Source: Phycisphaerae bacterium (GTDB lineage: Bacteria; Planctomycetota; Phycisphaerae; Phycisphaerales; Phycisphaeraceae). Taken from it: a DNA stretch of 64,000 nucleotides. The stretch is from assembly GCA_030426385.1 (NCBI GenBank), contig JAUHYI010000002.1:62001-126000 (forward strand), given 5' to 3'. Below are positions 17,361 to 26,403 of the stretch, piece after piece. A program made the translations under genes and the position numbers. Within the stretch, counting starts at the first letter, position 1. The number at the start of each line of letters is the position of its first letter. The notes beneath the pieces are model-generated. The model was not told where the DNA came from and ran no database searches. It saw nothing but the letters and a program-made list of their open reading frames with translations.

Positions 17361-18835
17361 AATGTCGTTGTCCATCCATATAGTTTGGCTTTTTTCATCT
17401 TGATTCGCATACGAATCGGGCCACGCACATTGAATTGATGCGTCGTGTGCAGAAGTTTATGTTTGGGTTCGCCGATGCGAATCGCTACTGGCGCTTCGAT
17501 TTCATCCATCGGGCCATGCATCACTTCATTGGATGCATGATGCGGCAATGGAATCGCATGCCCCAATTCATTACAGAATTCGGTCACGATGTATCCGCCC
17601 TCTTCGATGGATGCATTGAGTAACATCTGGCCGCCCTTCCATTCAAACGGCGTGGTCAACAATTCGCCCTCATGTTCCGCCGCTTCGTAAGAAACCCAAC
17701 GGTCACGCTTAATCGTCAGCAACCCAAGCGTGTGGCCATCGGTTAGTTTCTGTTGATCAGCACCGGGTTTGAAGAAATCATGGTGCGTGTTGCGAATACA
17801 GCCGGCATACATCCACATCTCGTCACCATGGACGATCGGACTGTTCGCGGTGGTGGTATGAAACGAAATAAAATCATGTTCCGGACCAGCCTGAGCAAAC
17901 GGCACACGCACAGGTTCACGATTCCAACGAATGCCGTCGTCACTGTGCACCAGTTCCAATGTGCTGATCCCGGTGCTTGAGTTGTATAGCAACGCGATGG
18001 CGACGTAAACACCATCGTATGGATAAACCGTCATGGCGTAGTATTGAATAATGCGCCCACGCTGCGGGGATGTTTGTCCCAGTTCGCTAAATTCCTCAAA
18101 GGCTGACACATCCGCTTCATCCGTGTCCAACACGGTACGCGGCACTGACCAATTCACCATATCGTCACTGGTCGCTCGGGCCACCATTCGATTACACAGC
18201 CACGTGCCCACATGAACCGTCGGCCGCATATACATCACATACTTGTTGATGCGTGTGTCATAGAAAAAACTATTCAACGTATCAGGCCAACCCACAATGA
18301 TCGGATTCTCATCGTACCCCGTCCAGCGCAATCCATCGTCACTGTATAAAAGTGCCAAGCCGCCGGGTTGATCCGCAGGCCTGAGCAATGTCAACGCGGT
18401 GTAACGCGCCCGGGCATGGGGCACCGGTGTTTTCTCTGCATCCAACACGCAAAAACCTTCCGGCCCCGTAAAATCCGTCAGATCCCGGCCTCGGCTATCT
18501 ATATAGTTCGTGCCCATGATGCAGTTGTTGGCCTTCGAGCCCCGCCAATCGACCAGCCCCAACTCGGGCTTGCGCCAATGCAAGCCGTCATCCGACTCGG
18601 CGTAATGGGCGGTGTTTTCACACGTCAGCGCTTCATGCGTCTCGTTATGGACATGCAAAAGTTCGGTGTACCACATCCGCCATTTCCCGTCGGGATTTTT
18701 CATCACCGTGCCATATGGCCAGGCTGGGCGAACCAGATCCGAGTGGCGAATCTCCGCAGGATTGATACTCCGTCGCAAAAAAAGCGTGGATTCGATGAGG
18801 TTGGTATTGATCAGTGGGTGAGATTTTTTCGACAT
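17357..18835 (-). CDS. Beta-propeller glycosidase-like protein (GH43/GH32-like)
   Basis: 492 residues from the ATG at 18835; an open frame extends to 19093 but its codons are low-complexity repeat DNA and I exclude them. The protein has recurring blades with DDG-x-x-W motifs (AESDDGLHWRKP, YSDDGLRWTGY, HSDDGIRWNRE) and WRMWYTELL and MWMYAG strands, as in five-bladed propellers of GH43/GH32/GH130-like enzymes and their uncharacterised planctomycete relatives. There is no signal peptide, so it is probably cytoplasmic. It overlaps the pectate-lyase-like gene downstream, and diverges from the GntR regulator at 19244, with an operator-like palindrome between. The substrate is not determinable. Confidence 0.75.
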   Translation of the reverse strand: MSKKSHPLINTNLIESTLFLRRSINPAEIRHSDLVRPAWPYGTVMKNPDGKWRMWYTELLHVHNETHEALTCENTAHYAESDDGLHWRKPELGLVDWRGSKANNCIMGTNYIDSRGRDLTDFTGPEGFCVLDAEKTPVPHARARYTALTLLRPADQPGGLALLYSDDGLRWTGYDENPIIVGWPDTLNSFFYDTRINKYVMYMRPTVHVGTWLCNRMVARATSDDMVNWSVPRTVLDTDEADVSAFEEFSELGQTSPQRGRIIQYYAMTVYPYDGVYVAIALLYNSSTGISTLELVHSDDGIRWNREPVRVPFAQAGPEHDFISFHTTTANSPIVHGDEMWMYAGCIRNTHHDFFKPGADQQKLTDGHTLGLLTIKRDRWVSYEAAEHEGELLTTPFEWKGGQMLLNASIEEGGYIVTEFCNELGHAIPLPHHASNEVMHGPMDEIEAPVAIRIGEPKHKLLHTTHQFNVRGPIRMRIKMKKAKLYGWTTTL

Positions 18836-18972
18836 AACACAAGTCTCAGAAGTACCAAACACAAGGCGACCAGCACGATGCCTGCCATATACCGTGGTTT
18901 GGAATAGGGGTAAGGATGAGGATGAGGGGGCGGATCGGGGTCGGGGGAAAAGAATGGACGCAGGGAATGCTG

Positions 18973-19046
18973 AGGAAACTTGGAAAGAAGCGTAGGAAGG
19001 AAACTTGAGGGTGAAACGTGCGGGGGAAACGTGGGGGGGAAACGTG
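18973..19046 (+). repeat. Tandem GGGGAAACGTG repeats (13-bp period)
   Basis: AAAC cores occur at 18976, 19001, 19014, 19027 and 19040; the last four are exactly 13 bases apart, each in the context G-G-(T/G)-G-AAAC-(G/T)-TG. The first two read GGAAACTTG. The unit resembles the 12-base repeats before the ECF sigma gene, in the same orientation relative to the downstream gene. G-runs surround it. Confidence 0.75.
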
Positions 19047-19118
19047 GGGGGGGTTGACGCCTGGGGGACCATTCGCGTAGTATAGCGACACAATGATTCG
19101 ATTCAATAGGATTTTCTA

Positions 19119-19137
19119 TAAATTATCGAGTTATTTA
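19119..19137 (+). promoter_or_regulatory. Operator-like palindrome, variant of the TCGARTYAATT motif
   Basis: TAAATTATCGAGTTATTTA is near-palindromic around TCGA and matches half of the fuller site at 25034 (AATTAACTCGAATCAATT). It lies about 107 bases before the GntR gene at 19244 and between it and the divergent glycosidase-like gene at 18835, a suitable place for a shared operator. Confidence 0.45.
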
Positions 19138-19243
19138 CAGCCGGCCATGTGATTGGCCATTCAGGCGACCGTTCTGCCCGCCACCGACACCGCCGGGCCG
19201 AGTGTCACCGAGCCAGCCGACCTGTCGTTTAAGATGCGCAGTT

Positions 19244-20335
19244 ATGAATAAATCCAACACCCGACGAAAAACCCAGCACAAGTACGATTGGCTAGCCAAT
19301 CAGCTGCGGTCGCGCATCAACGACAACGAATGGAAACCCGGCCAACGCATGCCCACCGACAACGACCTGATTGCCGAATACGCCATCAGTCGCGCCACGG
19401 TGAATCATGCCATGCGATTACTTGTTGACGAAGGTTTGATCCAACGCAAGGTGGGCCACGGCACCACGATTGCCGAACGATCGCTCACCGGCGAAATGGC
19501 CATCATCCTCGACGAAAACACATTGCGTGATGAAGGCAGTCCGAGCTATCGCATCTGTGCGTATGAATTGATGCAACTACTCAACGCTCACGAAGGTTGG
19601 CAAGGCAAACTGCATTTCGTACGAATCACCAACCAGTTCGACACGCCGCCGCAAGGCCTCGACCTGATGGAACCTCGACGACGGCAAAACGTGCGCGGCG
19701 TCTTCAGCTTCTATCGCCTGATGGGACTTGACGGCGAGCTACAACGCCTGGGCATGCCATTGGTCTATGTCACGACACCCGCGGAGTCGCCGGGCGTGTA
19801 TTTTGACATGGTGCCGTTTTATCAAACCGCGATGAAACATCTCAAAGAGGCCGGCTGTCGCTCGGTCGGCACCATATGGTGCGACTATCGTTCGATCCTC
19901 AACGAGCCGGGCGGACGCAACGATATCTTTACCGCAGCAGCTCGCACGCATGGCTTGCGCTACAGTCCCAACTGGATGTGCTTCAGCGACCAGCCTCCGA
20001 TCACAGAGCAACTCGGCCGAAAACTTTTCCGAGAGTTCTGGAATCTATCCGAGAAGCCTGATGCCCTGATCGTAGACGACGATGTCATGGCCAATGGTGT
20101 TGTCTGGGCAGCACGCGAAATGGGCGTGCGCTTTCCCAAAGACATCAAACTAATCAGCATGTCCATGCGCGGCCTCGATTTTTCACCGGACCAACCTATC
20201 ACGCGCCTGGAATACGACCCATCGTTGTTGGCCAAGCATGCCGTCGACATGATGGAAAAAGTTATTCGTAAAGAACACCCACTCGACCGCAACGTGGCCA
20301 TTGCACCCACGTTGATTGTGGGCGACACCACCTGA
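19244..20335 (+). CDS. GntR-type HTH regulator with LacI-like sugar-binding domain
   Basis: 363 residues from the ATG at 19244 (a GTG at 19202 is in frame but adds a poor extension). Residues about 12-75 are a GntR winged helix: LANQLRSRINDNEWKPGQRMPTDNDLIAEYAISRATVNHAMRLLVDEGLIQRKVGHGT. The rest is a periplasmic-binding-protein-like domain with LIVDDDVMANGVVWAAREMGVRFPKDIKLISM, as in LacI/AraR proteins that sense sugars. It is therefore likely a sugar-responsive repressor of the surrounding polysaccharide genes. It shares most of its sequence pattern with the regulator at 26404, so the two are paralogues. It is followed 40 bases later by a pectate-lyase-like gene, probably co-transcribed. 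Confidence 0.88.
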   Translation: MNKSNTRRKTQHKYDWLANQLRSRINDNEWKPGQRMPTDNDLIAEYAISRATVNHAMRLLVDEGLIQRKVGHGTTIAERSLTGEMAIILDENTLRDEGSPSYRICAYELMQLLNAHEGWQGKLHFVRITNQFDTPPQGLDLMEPRRRQNVRGVFSFYRLMGLDGELQRLGMPLVYVTTPAESPGVYFDMVPFYQTAMKHLKEAGCRSVGTIWCDYRSILNEPGGRNDIFTAAARTHGLRYSPNWMCFSDQPPITEQLGRKLFREFWNLSEKPDALIVDDDVMANGVVWAAREMGVRFPKDIKLISMSMRGLDFSPDQPITRLEYDPSLLAKHAVDMMEKVIRKEHPLDRNVAIAPTLIVGDTT

Positions 20336-20375
20336 TTCACAACCCTTCCTTTTATGCATTTTTGGAGCAGTTCGC

Positions 20376-22133
20376 ATGAACAAACCAGCGTTTTCCTCTA
20401 TCGCTCTAACCCTCACCATCGCCATACTCACGCTTGGCACGAATCACACCATGGCCACCAATGCCGAGGACGGCATCATCAACGTCATGGACTTCGGCGC
20501 AACAGGCGATGGCAAAACCGATGACACTGCAGCCATTCAAGCAGCATTCGATGCGGTCGGGGAAAACATGCGTTACACGAAAACGCTGGCCGGCAAAACG
20601 ATTCCCATGTATCCCGAGGTCCATTTCCCGCGTGGCATTTACATCGTCAGCGACACAATAAACATCCGCGGTTCAAAAATCATCGGCCGCGCTTATCCGG
20701 TGATTCGCCAGACGGATCCCGACAAAGATATTTTCTCCTGGCGCAACGCCCACATCCTGACCATCGATGGCATTCGTTTCATCGGTGGCAAAACACAAAT
20801 CAATCTTTACAACACAAACCTCGGCGGCGGCGTCATCCAAATCCGCAATTGCCATTTCGATAATTCCGGCGACTTCGCCACTATTGTCGATGTGCTTTCC
20901 ACCACCATTCTCATCGAGAAGTCCAACTACATGAAGTGCATGCAAGGCATGTATCTGGCTCGCTCTGACATGGCCCTGGTTCGCGACTGTTGGCTATGGA
21001 ACAAGAAAGAAATGCGCAACAAAGCATTCATCGTCAACAAAACCATGCAACTGACGATGGAAAACATCCTGGGTAATCCCTCAGGCAACGGCTTTGATCA
21101 GCGATGGATCGATCACCATCGCGGCAACCTGACACTCCGAAAATTTCGTTTCGGTGGCGAAGACGGTGGCTACACGCCTGTCGTGAATTTTGCCAAAGCC
21201 GTCAACATCGGCGTGGGCAGTTCCATCGTCATCGAAGACTCGTGGTGCATGAACACTTCCAACGACAAACGCGACTGCGTGTTGTATCTCGAAGAAATTC
21301 CCAACCGCATCAATGTCGAAGGCAACGTCGTGACACCGCGACACCTGATCAAACTGGCAGACAACATTAATCCAGAAACTTATTTCGTCGATGCTAAAGT
21401 GCCCGCGTCGATGACCAGCTACACCATGCGTGATAACGTGGGCACGCTAATCAGCAACGATTTGCCTGAAAAACTAGTGCATTACAACGCATACGAAGGT
21501 GATCTGGCACCCGCTGTGCCCAGCAGTCGGCGCAGTGAATTACTCGCGGCCGCCGCGGAACATTGGTCGCAAAATCGCCAGCCCCCGATCGAGCCACGTG
21601 AGTGGAAAGGTCACACCATGCAAACGGATCCCGACAAGTACATCGATCTGACGCCGGACAAATCCAACTGGGTGGTTGAAGGGCCGATGGATGCGACGCG
21701 TTTGCCCAACGATCACTTGCTGGGCTTGACGCCTTCGGGTGACGACATGCTTTACGTCTGGCTACACGATGGCAAACATTGGCCACACTTCCGAGTGACC
21801 GGCGTCGAAGTGGATCTTGATAAAACACCGTTCCTCTCCTGGCAGGAAATGAAAACCGACGCGCCTCCCGGTGTGACGTTGCGCGTCTTCGTACCGGAGC
21901 TGGGCATCGCGGTTAACGTGGGGCATACCAAATGGGGAGCCTACAAATACCGTGCATTCGACCTGCGAAAAGAGCTTGACCTGACCGGCAAACACACCAT
22001 GGACTTCCAGTTTTATCCTGAACCGTTTGGATGGGTCAAAGATAAAGGTTACACCGGCCTGCCTGATTCTGTATACAAACCCAAACCAGGCACCTACGGT
22101 GTTTTCGATTTCCTGCGACTCGAAGCCGAGTAA
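20376..22133 (+). CDS. Pectate-lyase-superfamily (parallel beta-helix) exported protein
   Basis: 585 residues from the ATG at 20376 (GGAG 9 nt upstream). Signal peptide: IALTLTIAILTLGTNHTMA. The mature part begins INVMDFGATGDGKTDDTAAIQAAF, the Pectate_lyase_3 signature, followed by PRGIYIVSDTINIRGSKIIG and many short beta-helix strands (LTIDGIRFIGG, IQIRNCHFDNSG). The last 170 residues look like a separate beta-rich domain (DATRLPNDHLLGL ... YKYRAFDLRKELDLTGKHTMDF). It shares its architecture with the protein at 15108 (similar phrases such as LGNPSGNGFDQRWIDHHRG versus LGNPYCMQSVDARWIDNHG). It is likely to act on an extracellular polysaccharide; the enzymatic activity is not proven. Its 3' end has a strong hairpin terminator. 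Confidence 0.83.
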   Translation: MNKPAFSSIALTLTIAILTLGTNHTMATNAEDGIINVMDFGATGDGKTDDTAAIQAAFDAVGENMRYTKTLAGKTIPMYPEVHFPRGIYIVSDTINIRGSKIIGRAYPVIRQTDPDKDIFSWRNAHILTIDGIRFIGGKTQINLYNTNLGGGVIQIRNCHFDNSGDFATIVDVLSTTILIEKSNYMKCMQGMYLARSDMALVRDCWLWNKKEMRNKAFIVNKTMQLTMENILGNPSGNGFDQRWIDHHRGNLTLRKFRFGGEDGGYTPVVNFAKAVNIGVGSSIVIEDSWCMNTSNDKRDCVLYLEEIPNRINVEGNVVTPRHLIKLADNINPETYFVDAKVPASMTSYTMRDNVGTLISNDLPEKLVHYNAYEGDLAPAVPSSRRSELLAAAAEHWSQNRQPPIEPREWKGHTMQTDPDKYIDLTPDKSNWVVEGPMDATRLPNDHLLGLTPSGDDMLYVWLHDGKHWPHFRVTGVEVDLDKTPFLSWQEMKTDAPPGVTLRVFVPELGIAVNVGHTKWGAYKYRAFDLRKELDLTGKHTMDFQFYPEPFGWVKDKGYTGLPDSVYKPKPGTYGVFDFLRLEAE

Positions 22134-22160
22134 TTCGGACCACGTCCGCAAGCTCGATTT

Positions 22161-22190
22161 ACAACAACAACAACAACAACAACAACAACA
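22161..22190. repeat. (ACA)10 microsatellite
   Basis: Ten perfect tandem ACA triplets directly after the pectate-lyase-like gene and before the terminator hairpin. Confidence 0.95.
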
Positions 22191-22194
22191 GTGC

Positions 22195-22232
22195 AAGAAG
22201 CCCGCATGCCAAAACACGCGGGCTTCTTGTCT
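22195..22232 (+). terminator. Hairpin terminator between convergent genes
   Basis: AAGAAGCCCGC (22195-22205) pairs perfectly with GCGGGCTTCTT (22218-22228) around a 12-base loop, an 11-bp stem. There is only a weak T-rich tail (GTCTTCC). It may serve both convergent genes. Confidence 0.75.
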
Positions 22233-22287
22233 TCCCCCCCCACTCCCCCCACTCCCCACCCCACATACCAATCCGGTTAAATCATCG

Positions 22288-22340
22288 CGCGTTAGCCGCC
22301 GCCCTTGGGCGACGGCTCACAGGAAATCACGCACGAAAAT
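22288..22340. repeat. Dispersed palindromic element, copy 4 (compact form)
   Basis: CGCGTTAGCCGCCGCCCTTG (22288-22307) runs directly into GGCGACGGCTCACAGGAAATCACGCACGAAAAT, that is, the left and right ends of the longer copies joined without the middle. It lies between two convergent genes, like copy 1. Confidence 0.7.
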
Positions 22341-22355
22341 CGAATGGAACCCGAA

Positions 22356-24761
22356 TCAAACTTCATCAAGCCGACGGGCATCGGCAAACATATGAAACGC
22401 ATACGTGTGATAGTACGCGGGGATCACGCGCTTGAGTTGATCGTCGCAATGGTCTAGTTTTTCCTGAAGCAAATCAGCATCAAACGTTCGGCCATAGGCA
22501 CTGCCATAGCCGAAACTGCCATGACGTTTCAACAACGGTAACGCCTGAGCTGCATTGTCGCGTTCACGTTGGATCACAGCCTGGGCTTGCCGACAAATCT
22601 CAATGAGTTTTTTCGGCGTGCAAGGCGACACGGTTACTTGCAAGCGTGTCATTTGCAAATCAGCCAGGTTGATTGCGGTGTTCAGGATAATCCACATGAT
22701 TCGTCCAAGATCAAGCTCGTTAGAAAGCCGCTCGTGATCACCACCCTTGGCAAGGGCCATCGCTTGTTGTAATTGTTGCACGCCTTTTTGCCAGCCGCGT
22801 TCAACACGAAGTAGCGCATGGCGCGTTGCGGCCGGGCCGAAGGGTTGCGTCCATGTCAGATCAGAAAAATAGCGAGGCTCGCTGTGATGGATGTTCGGAT
22901 CCACCTCACGACTCATTTCCAAAGTGCTCGGATCAATCTGATAAAACCGCGAAGACAAACGGGCTGGCGCAAGCGTGTCGAACACCATCGGGTGAGCAGG
23001 CCCCAATGAAAACGGCCCACGAAAATAGGGGAATCCTGTCGTGCCCCCCGAATACGGCCAATGCGCGAACGCGCGACTGAACTGTCGCCAGGCTTTCAAT
23101 ACCAACACGGATGCGTCATGCCCAAAATCCCGCACCGCGATATTGCGCAGCAGCGTTTGCTTGTTGGGTTTGGGTTCCCACGCGAAATAATCAAGCACGT
23201 CGTCAGTCATCTGTCCACAAAAACCAAAGAAACGCCACGTCGTATGCACACCCGCAACCTCAGCATCGCGCATGGCCTGAGCACGATCGGCCCAACGGTC
23301 CATGATTGGAATGCGCGGCAGGTTCCACATCTCGATTGATTGCGAAGCTTCGGTTTTTGCAAACACCTCGTGCCCCGTTTTACGCGCGGCGTTGTTCAGC
23401 GCGGTAAAACGCGGCGCTGGACCAAGCTGACTGATCGTGTAATCAAACACGTAACTGCTCACGCCTTCAATCTCGACCCATTGGTCTTTGGCAAATGTTT
23501 CGAGCACGGTGACGCTGGGATCAAGCCGTGCAATCACTTGTTTTTGTGTTGCTTGATCGCCCCACACAAAACCGCTGTACTGCCATGCGAATACTTTGGC
23601 ATCAGGCTTGGCCTGTTGCGCACCACGAGCCACTGCATTGACCACATCAGACACCACACGGGCCGGCCCGAGTTTGGCACAACGCGAACAATGCGTCCCC
23701 GATTTCGGACGCGGCGATGGCCTGGAAAAACAATGCAAGAAACATTCGCCGCCTACCACGAGTACCGCCCCACCCAGATCTGGCGCATCAGTGAATAACC
23801 TCTGCGACCAGTCACGGTATAACGCCACCACATCGCGTGATCCGGAGCATAAACAATTCCGCCCTTCATGCCAGGAAACGGCACCGCGCATCGTTGGATA
23901 TTTTTGAAACAGTTGATGATCGTTCGGCAAGGCCAACGTGTTCGCATGCATTAACAAGCGAATGCCAAACCGCGCCAGTCGCGCAGCCGCCCGCTGCAAT
24001 TGCTCCACACGATGCCGATACCCTGGCCGCGCCAGATGCGGCTCAACCTTGGGCGACATAAAATCAAACACATCCAAATAGATGTACATCGCGTTGTAGC
24101 CGTGACGCATCATGTTCAACAAATAACTATCGGGATACGCCAGAAAATCTTCCGGGTTATCCATCGGGACACGAGCCAATGGATAGGTAATCCGCAACTT
24201 CCATTTTGCATCGCGCGTGATGCGTCCTGGTTTTAACACGGGGCCACGTGCCATCAGCATCTGACGTTGCATGTGAAATATCGCGCGACTGCCTGACTCA
24301 TCGCTGTCAGCCTCAATCGTAATCGCATTGGCTTTCACCACGCGCGTGTAACGCTCGCCTGGCTCATCCTTCGCTTCTTCGTGCTCGCTTTTTTTTGTGT
24401 GGGTGGAGGTATTGGTGATACGAATTTGTTGATCCGTGTGTTGTCGCGCGCGCGCGAGCTTGACGTTGAACGTCACCTTCATGAACGCAATCAAATCCGT
24501 CACCGCCATGCGCGTCATCGGGCCACACGACTGATCAACACAGACCGACCAGCCCCCCCCACTCCCCCCCACTTTCCCCCCCACCCTCTCCCCCGCCACT
24601 CTCTCCTCCCCCACTCTCTCCGCCGTTCTCTCTGCCGCTTCACCTCCCACCACCACTCCGGACCGGGCCGTCTCGTGCGTCGCCCAATCATGGAATTGAT
24701 AGGGAAACTTCGTGGTGGCCTGTCGGTACAGGTCGGCGGGCAAGGCTTGGCGAAAATTCAT
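22356..24761 (-). CDS. Large glycosidase-like protein (TIM-barrel type), family unassigned
   Basis: About 801 residues from the ATG at 24761 (AGGA 9 nt upstream). The middle reads like a (beta/alpha)8 glycosidase: MMRHGYNAMYIYLDVFDF, RLARFGIRLLMHANTLALP, GGAVLVVGGECFLHCF with a possible catalytic Glu, followed by a Cys/His-rich segment (GTHCSRCAKLG), and VSSYVFDYTISQLGP. The protein at 33670 has a comparable Glu plus C-C-H arrangement, so they may be distant relatives. Residues about 40-70 are a low-complexity Glu/Arg/Gly/Val insert (ERVGEERVAGERVGGKVGG) encoded by a pyrimidine-rich tract. No signal peptide is seen. The gene is convergent with the pectate-lyase-like gene. I cannot assign a GH family. 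Confidence 0.6.
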   Translation of the reverse strand: MNFRQALPADLYRQATTKFPYQFHDWATHETARSGVVVGGEAAERTAERVGEERVAGERVGGKVGGSGGGWSVCVDQSCGPMTRMAVTDLIAFMKVTFNVKLARARQHTDQQIRITNTSTHTKKSEHEEAKDEPGERYTRVVKANAITIEADSDESGSRAIFHMQRQMLMARGPVLKPGRITRDAKWKLRITYPLARVPMDNPEDFLAYPDSYLLNMMRHGYNAMYIYLDVFDFMSPKVEPHLARPGYRHRVEQLQRAAARLARFGIRLLMHANTLALPNDHQLFQKYPTMRGAVSWHEGRNCLCSGSRDVVALYRDWSQRLFTDAPDLGGAVLVVGGECFLHCFSRPSPRPKSGTHCSRCAKLGPARVVSDVVNAVARGAQQAKPDAKVFAWQYSGFVWGDQATQKQVIARLDPSVTVLETFAKDQWVEIEGVSSYVFDYTISQLGPAPRFTALNNAARKTGHEVFAKTEASQSIEMWNLPRIPIMDRWADRAQAMRDAEVAGVHTTWRFFGFCGQMTDDVLDYFAWEPKPNKQTLLRNIAVRDFGHDASVLVLKAWRQFSRAFAHWPYSGGTTGFPYFRGPFSLGPAHPMVFDTLAPARLSSRFYQIDPSTLEMSREVDPNIHHSEPRYFSDLTWTQPFGPAATRHALLRVERGWQKGVQQLQQAMALAKGGDHERLSNELDLGRIMWIILNTAINLADLQMTRLQVTVSPCTPKKLIEICRQAQAVIQRERDNAAQALPLLKRHGSFGYGSAYGRTFDADLLQEKLDHCDDQLKRVIPAYYHTYAFHMFADARRLDEV

Positions 24762-24997
24762 TGTGGTGGGTTCCTGAAGCGGTTGGGCCAAAGCTTAATC
24801 TGCCTGGCGGACAAAAGACCAAATAAATTCACAAAATCTATCAATTCGCATCAATACCAAAGCGACATGTGATTTTAAAAATTACCGTTAATTCACCAAA
24901 AATCAGCCGGAATACGGATTATTTTTTTCTATTAACACTTTTAAACAAACAATTTATGATGTTTTTTACGAAACACGTTGCAAATGGCTGTTTATGG

Positions 24998-25051
24998 TTG
25001 ACGCTGGCCGTTACGGCGGGTACATTATCATATAATTAACTCGAATCAATT
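24998..25051 (+). promoter_or_regulatory. Promoter plus palindromic operator before the LamG PEP-CTERM gene
   Basis: TTGACG (24998-25003), a 17-base spacer and TACATT (25021-25026) form a sigma70-like promoter. Immediately downstream is AATTAACTCGAATCAATT (25034-25051), palindromic if R/Y substitutions are allowed and enclosed by ATTATC and GATAAT arms. Its place over the likely transcription start suits a repressor site. Related sites are at 19119, 30432 and 36056. The rest of 24762-25211 is AT-rich and holds no gene. Confidence 0.55.
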
Positions 25052-25211
25052 AGATAATATCATTTTTTAACGAATTATTTAATGCCGGGCCAAGCCATAT
25101 TGCCCAAAACCGACCGTTGCCATTGCCTATCACCAACGACCACTCTCGCCGCTCGCACTAGAAACCAGGGAAACACGACTGTTGCCCGCATATCCACATA
25201 GGAGATGAAAG

Positions 25212-26216
25212 ATGAAATATTCTGTTTTCACCCTCGCCGTTGCATGGGCCGCCGCTATCGCGATCACCGCCAGCCCGGCCTCGGCCGACCCGCTGTGGTA
25301 TGTCAATTTTGAAGCCGCCCCCTTCATCGCCAATCCGGCGCGACCCACAGACACCGCAGCGCTGTACCGCCCCATCGGCGACAACATCGACGCCAACCAG
25401 GGATACATCCTCGAGGCCGACGGGTTTTATGCCGAAACGCCTGGCGACGCCGTGTTGCCCGCCAAAAACGCCGAGACTCAATCACGCTTGCGTCACTCCG
25501 AAACCTCACAACTGCCAACCGGCGGCAATCTTGGACCCGGCACGGTGGGCAACGTCGCCCTGCGCATCCTCGGCCAAGGCAGTGGCTATTGGCGAACCTA
25601 TTCGCTCAACAGCCTGACACTCAGTCATGGTGCCGTGACCGGCCCCACCACCATCGAAATGGTCGTCATGCCCGCGTCGTCTGACACGCCCTTGTACACA
25701 CCATCCACGGGTGCCAATCGGCAATATATTTTCGAAGCCACCGACGGCACCGGCGCGGACCGGTTCAATCTTTATTACAACAACCCAAGCACCACAGCTA
25801 ACACCGGCTCCGTGTATTTCGAATACAACTCACCCAATCAGGCCTACGTCAATGCCGAAACAAATCTCGTTTTGAAAACCAACGAATTCCAACATATCGC
25901 TCTGGCAGCCGACACCGACAACAATCAATTGAAAATTTATCTGGACGGCACACTGGTAGATACCATCAACGTGAACTTCGGGGTCAACGAGATTATCCTC
26001 TCCGCTGACTCGGGACCAAGCTTGGGCGCATTCAGCCAGAACCAACACTTTCAAGGCTGGATCGATAGCTTCGCGGTGACCAATGAACTGTTAGGCCCGG
26101 GCGAATCAAACAATTTTTTCCTCGTACCAGAACCCTCATCGCTGGGCCTGCTGTCGATCGGCCTGATCTTAATTGCCCGAAGCAAACGTCAGGATCACGA
26201 TTCGGTGCGGGCATGA
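25212..26216 (+). CDS. PEP-CTERM protein with LamG-like (concanavalin-type) domain
   Basis: 334 residues, start supported by AGGAGATGAAAG-ATG. Signal peptide: TLAVAWAAAIAITASPASA. The central region is a LamG/concanavalin-A-like beta sandwich: HGAVTGPTTIEMVVMP, RQYIFEATDGTGADRFNLYYN, and NEFQHIALAADTDNNQLKIYLDGTLVDTINV are the classic strands of this fold, which binds carbohydrates or acts in surface adhesion. The C-terminus has VPEPSS, a hydrophobic helix (LGLLSIGLILIA) and SKRQDH. Exosortase-dependent surface sorting is expected. It sits just upstream of the second GntR/LacI-type regulator and behind an operator-like palindrome, so its expression is likely linked to carbohydrate use. Confidence 0.9.
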   Translation: MKYSVFTLAVAWAAAIAITASPASADPLWYVNFEAAPFIANPARPTDTAALYRPIGDNIDANQGYILEADGFYAETPGDAVLPAKNAETQSRLRHSETSQLPTGGNLGPGTVGNVALRILGQGSGYWRTYSLNSLTLSHGAVTGPTTIEMVVMPASSDTPLYTPSTGANRQYIFEATDGTGADRFNLYYNNPSTTANTGSVYFEYNSPNQAYVNAETNLVLKTNEFQHIALAADTDNNQLKIYLDGTLVDTINVNFGVNEIILSADSGPSLGAFSQNQHFQGWIDSFAVTNELLGPGESNNFFLVPEPSSLGLLSIGLILIARSKRQDHDSVRA

Positions 26217-26403
26217 CTGATTGGCACTTTGCCTGACGTTCGAATATTTTAAGAAACCATACAATAGCGTAGCCATGGAATCGCTATGGAGCCATAGCTT
26301 GTTTCGTGCAAGGTCTGAATGACGGCCGACTTTGACAACCGACGATTCTCGATCGCACTACGCCAGCATTGCCAACTTCGTTGATTTAGATTTGACCCAT
26401 GCC

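Noticed and set aside
18836-19093. N-terminal extension of the beta-propeller protein to 19093
   Set aside because: The extra 86 codons fall in repeat and G-run DNA and give a Pro/Phe/Ser-rich sequence unlike the family; the ATG at 18835 begins the conserved part.
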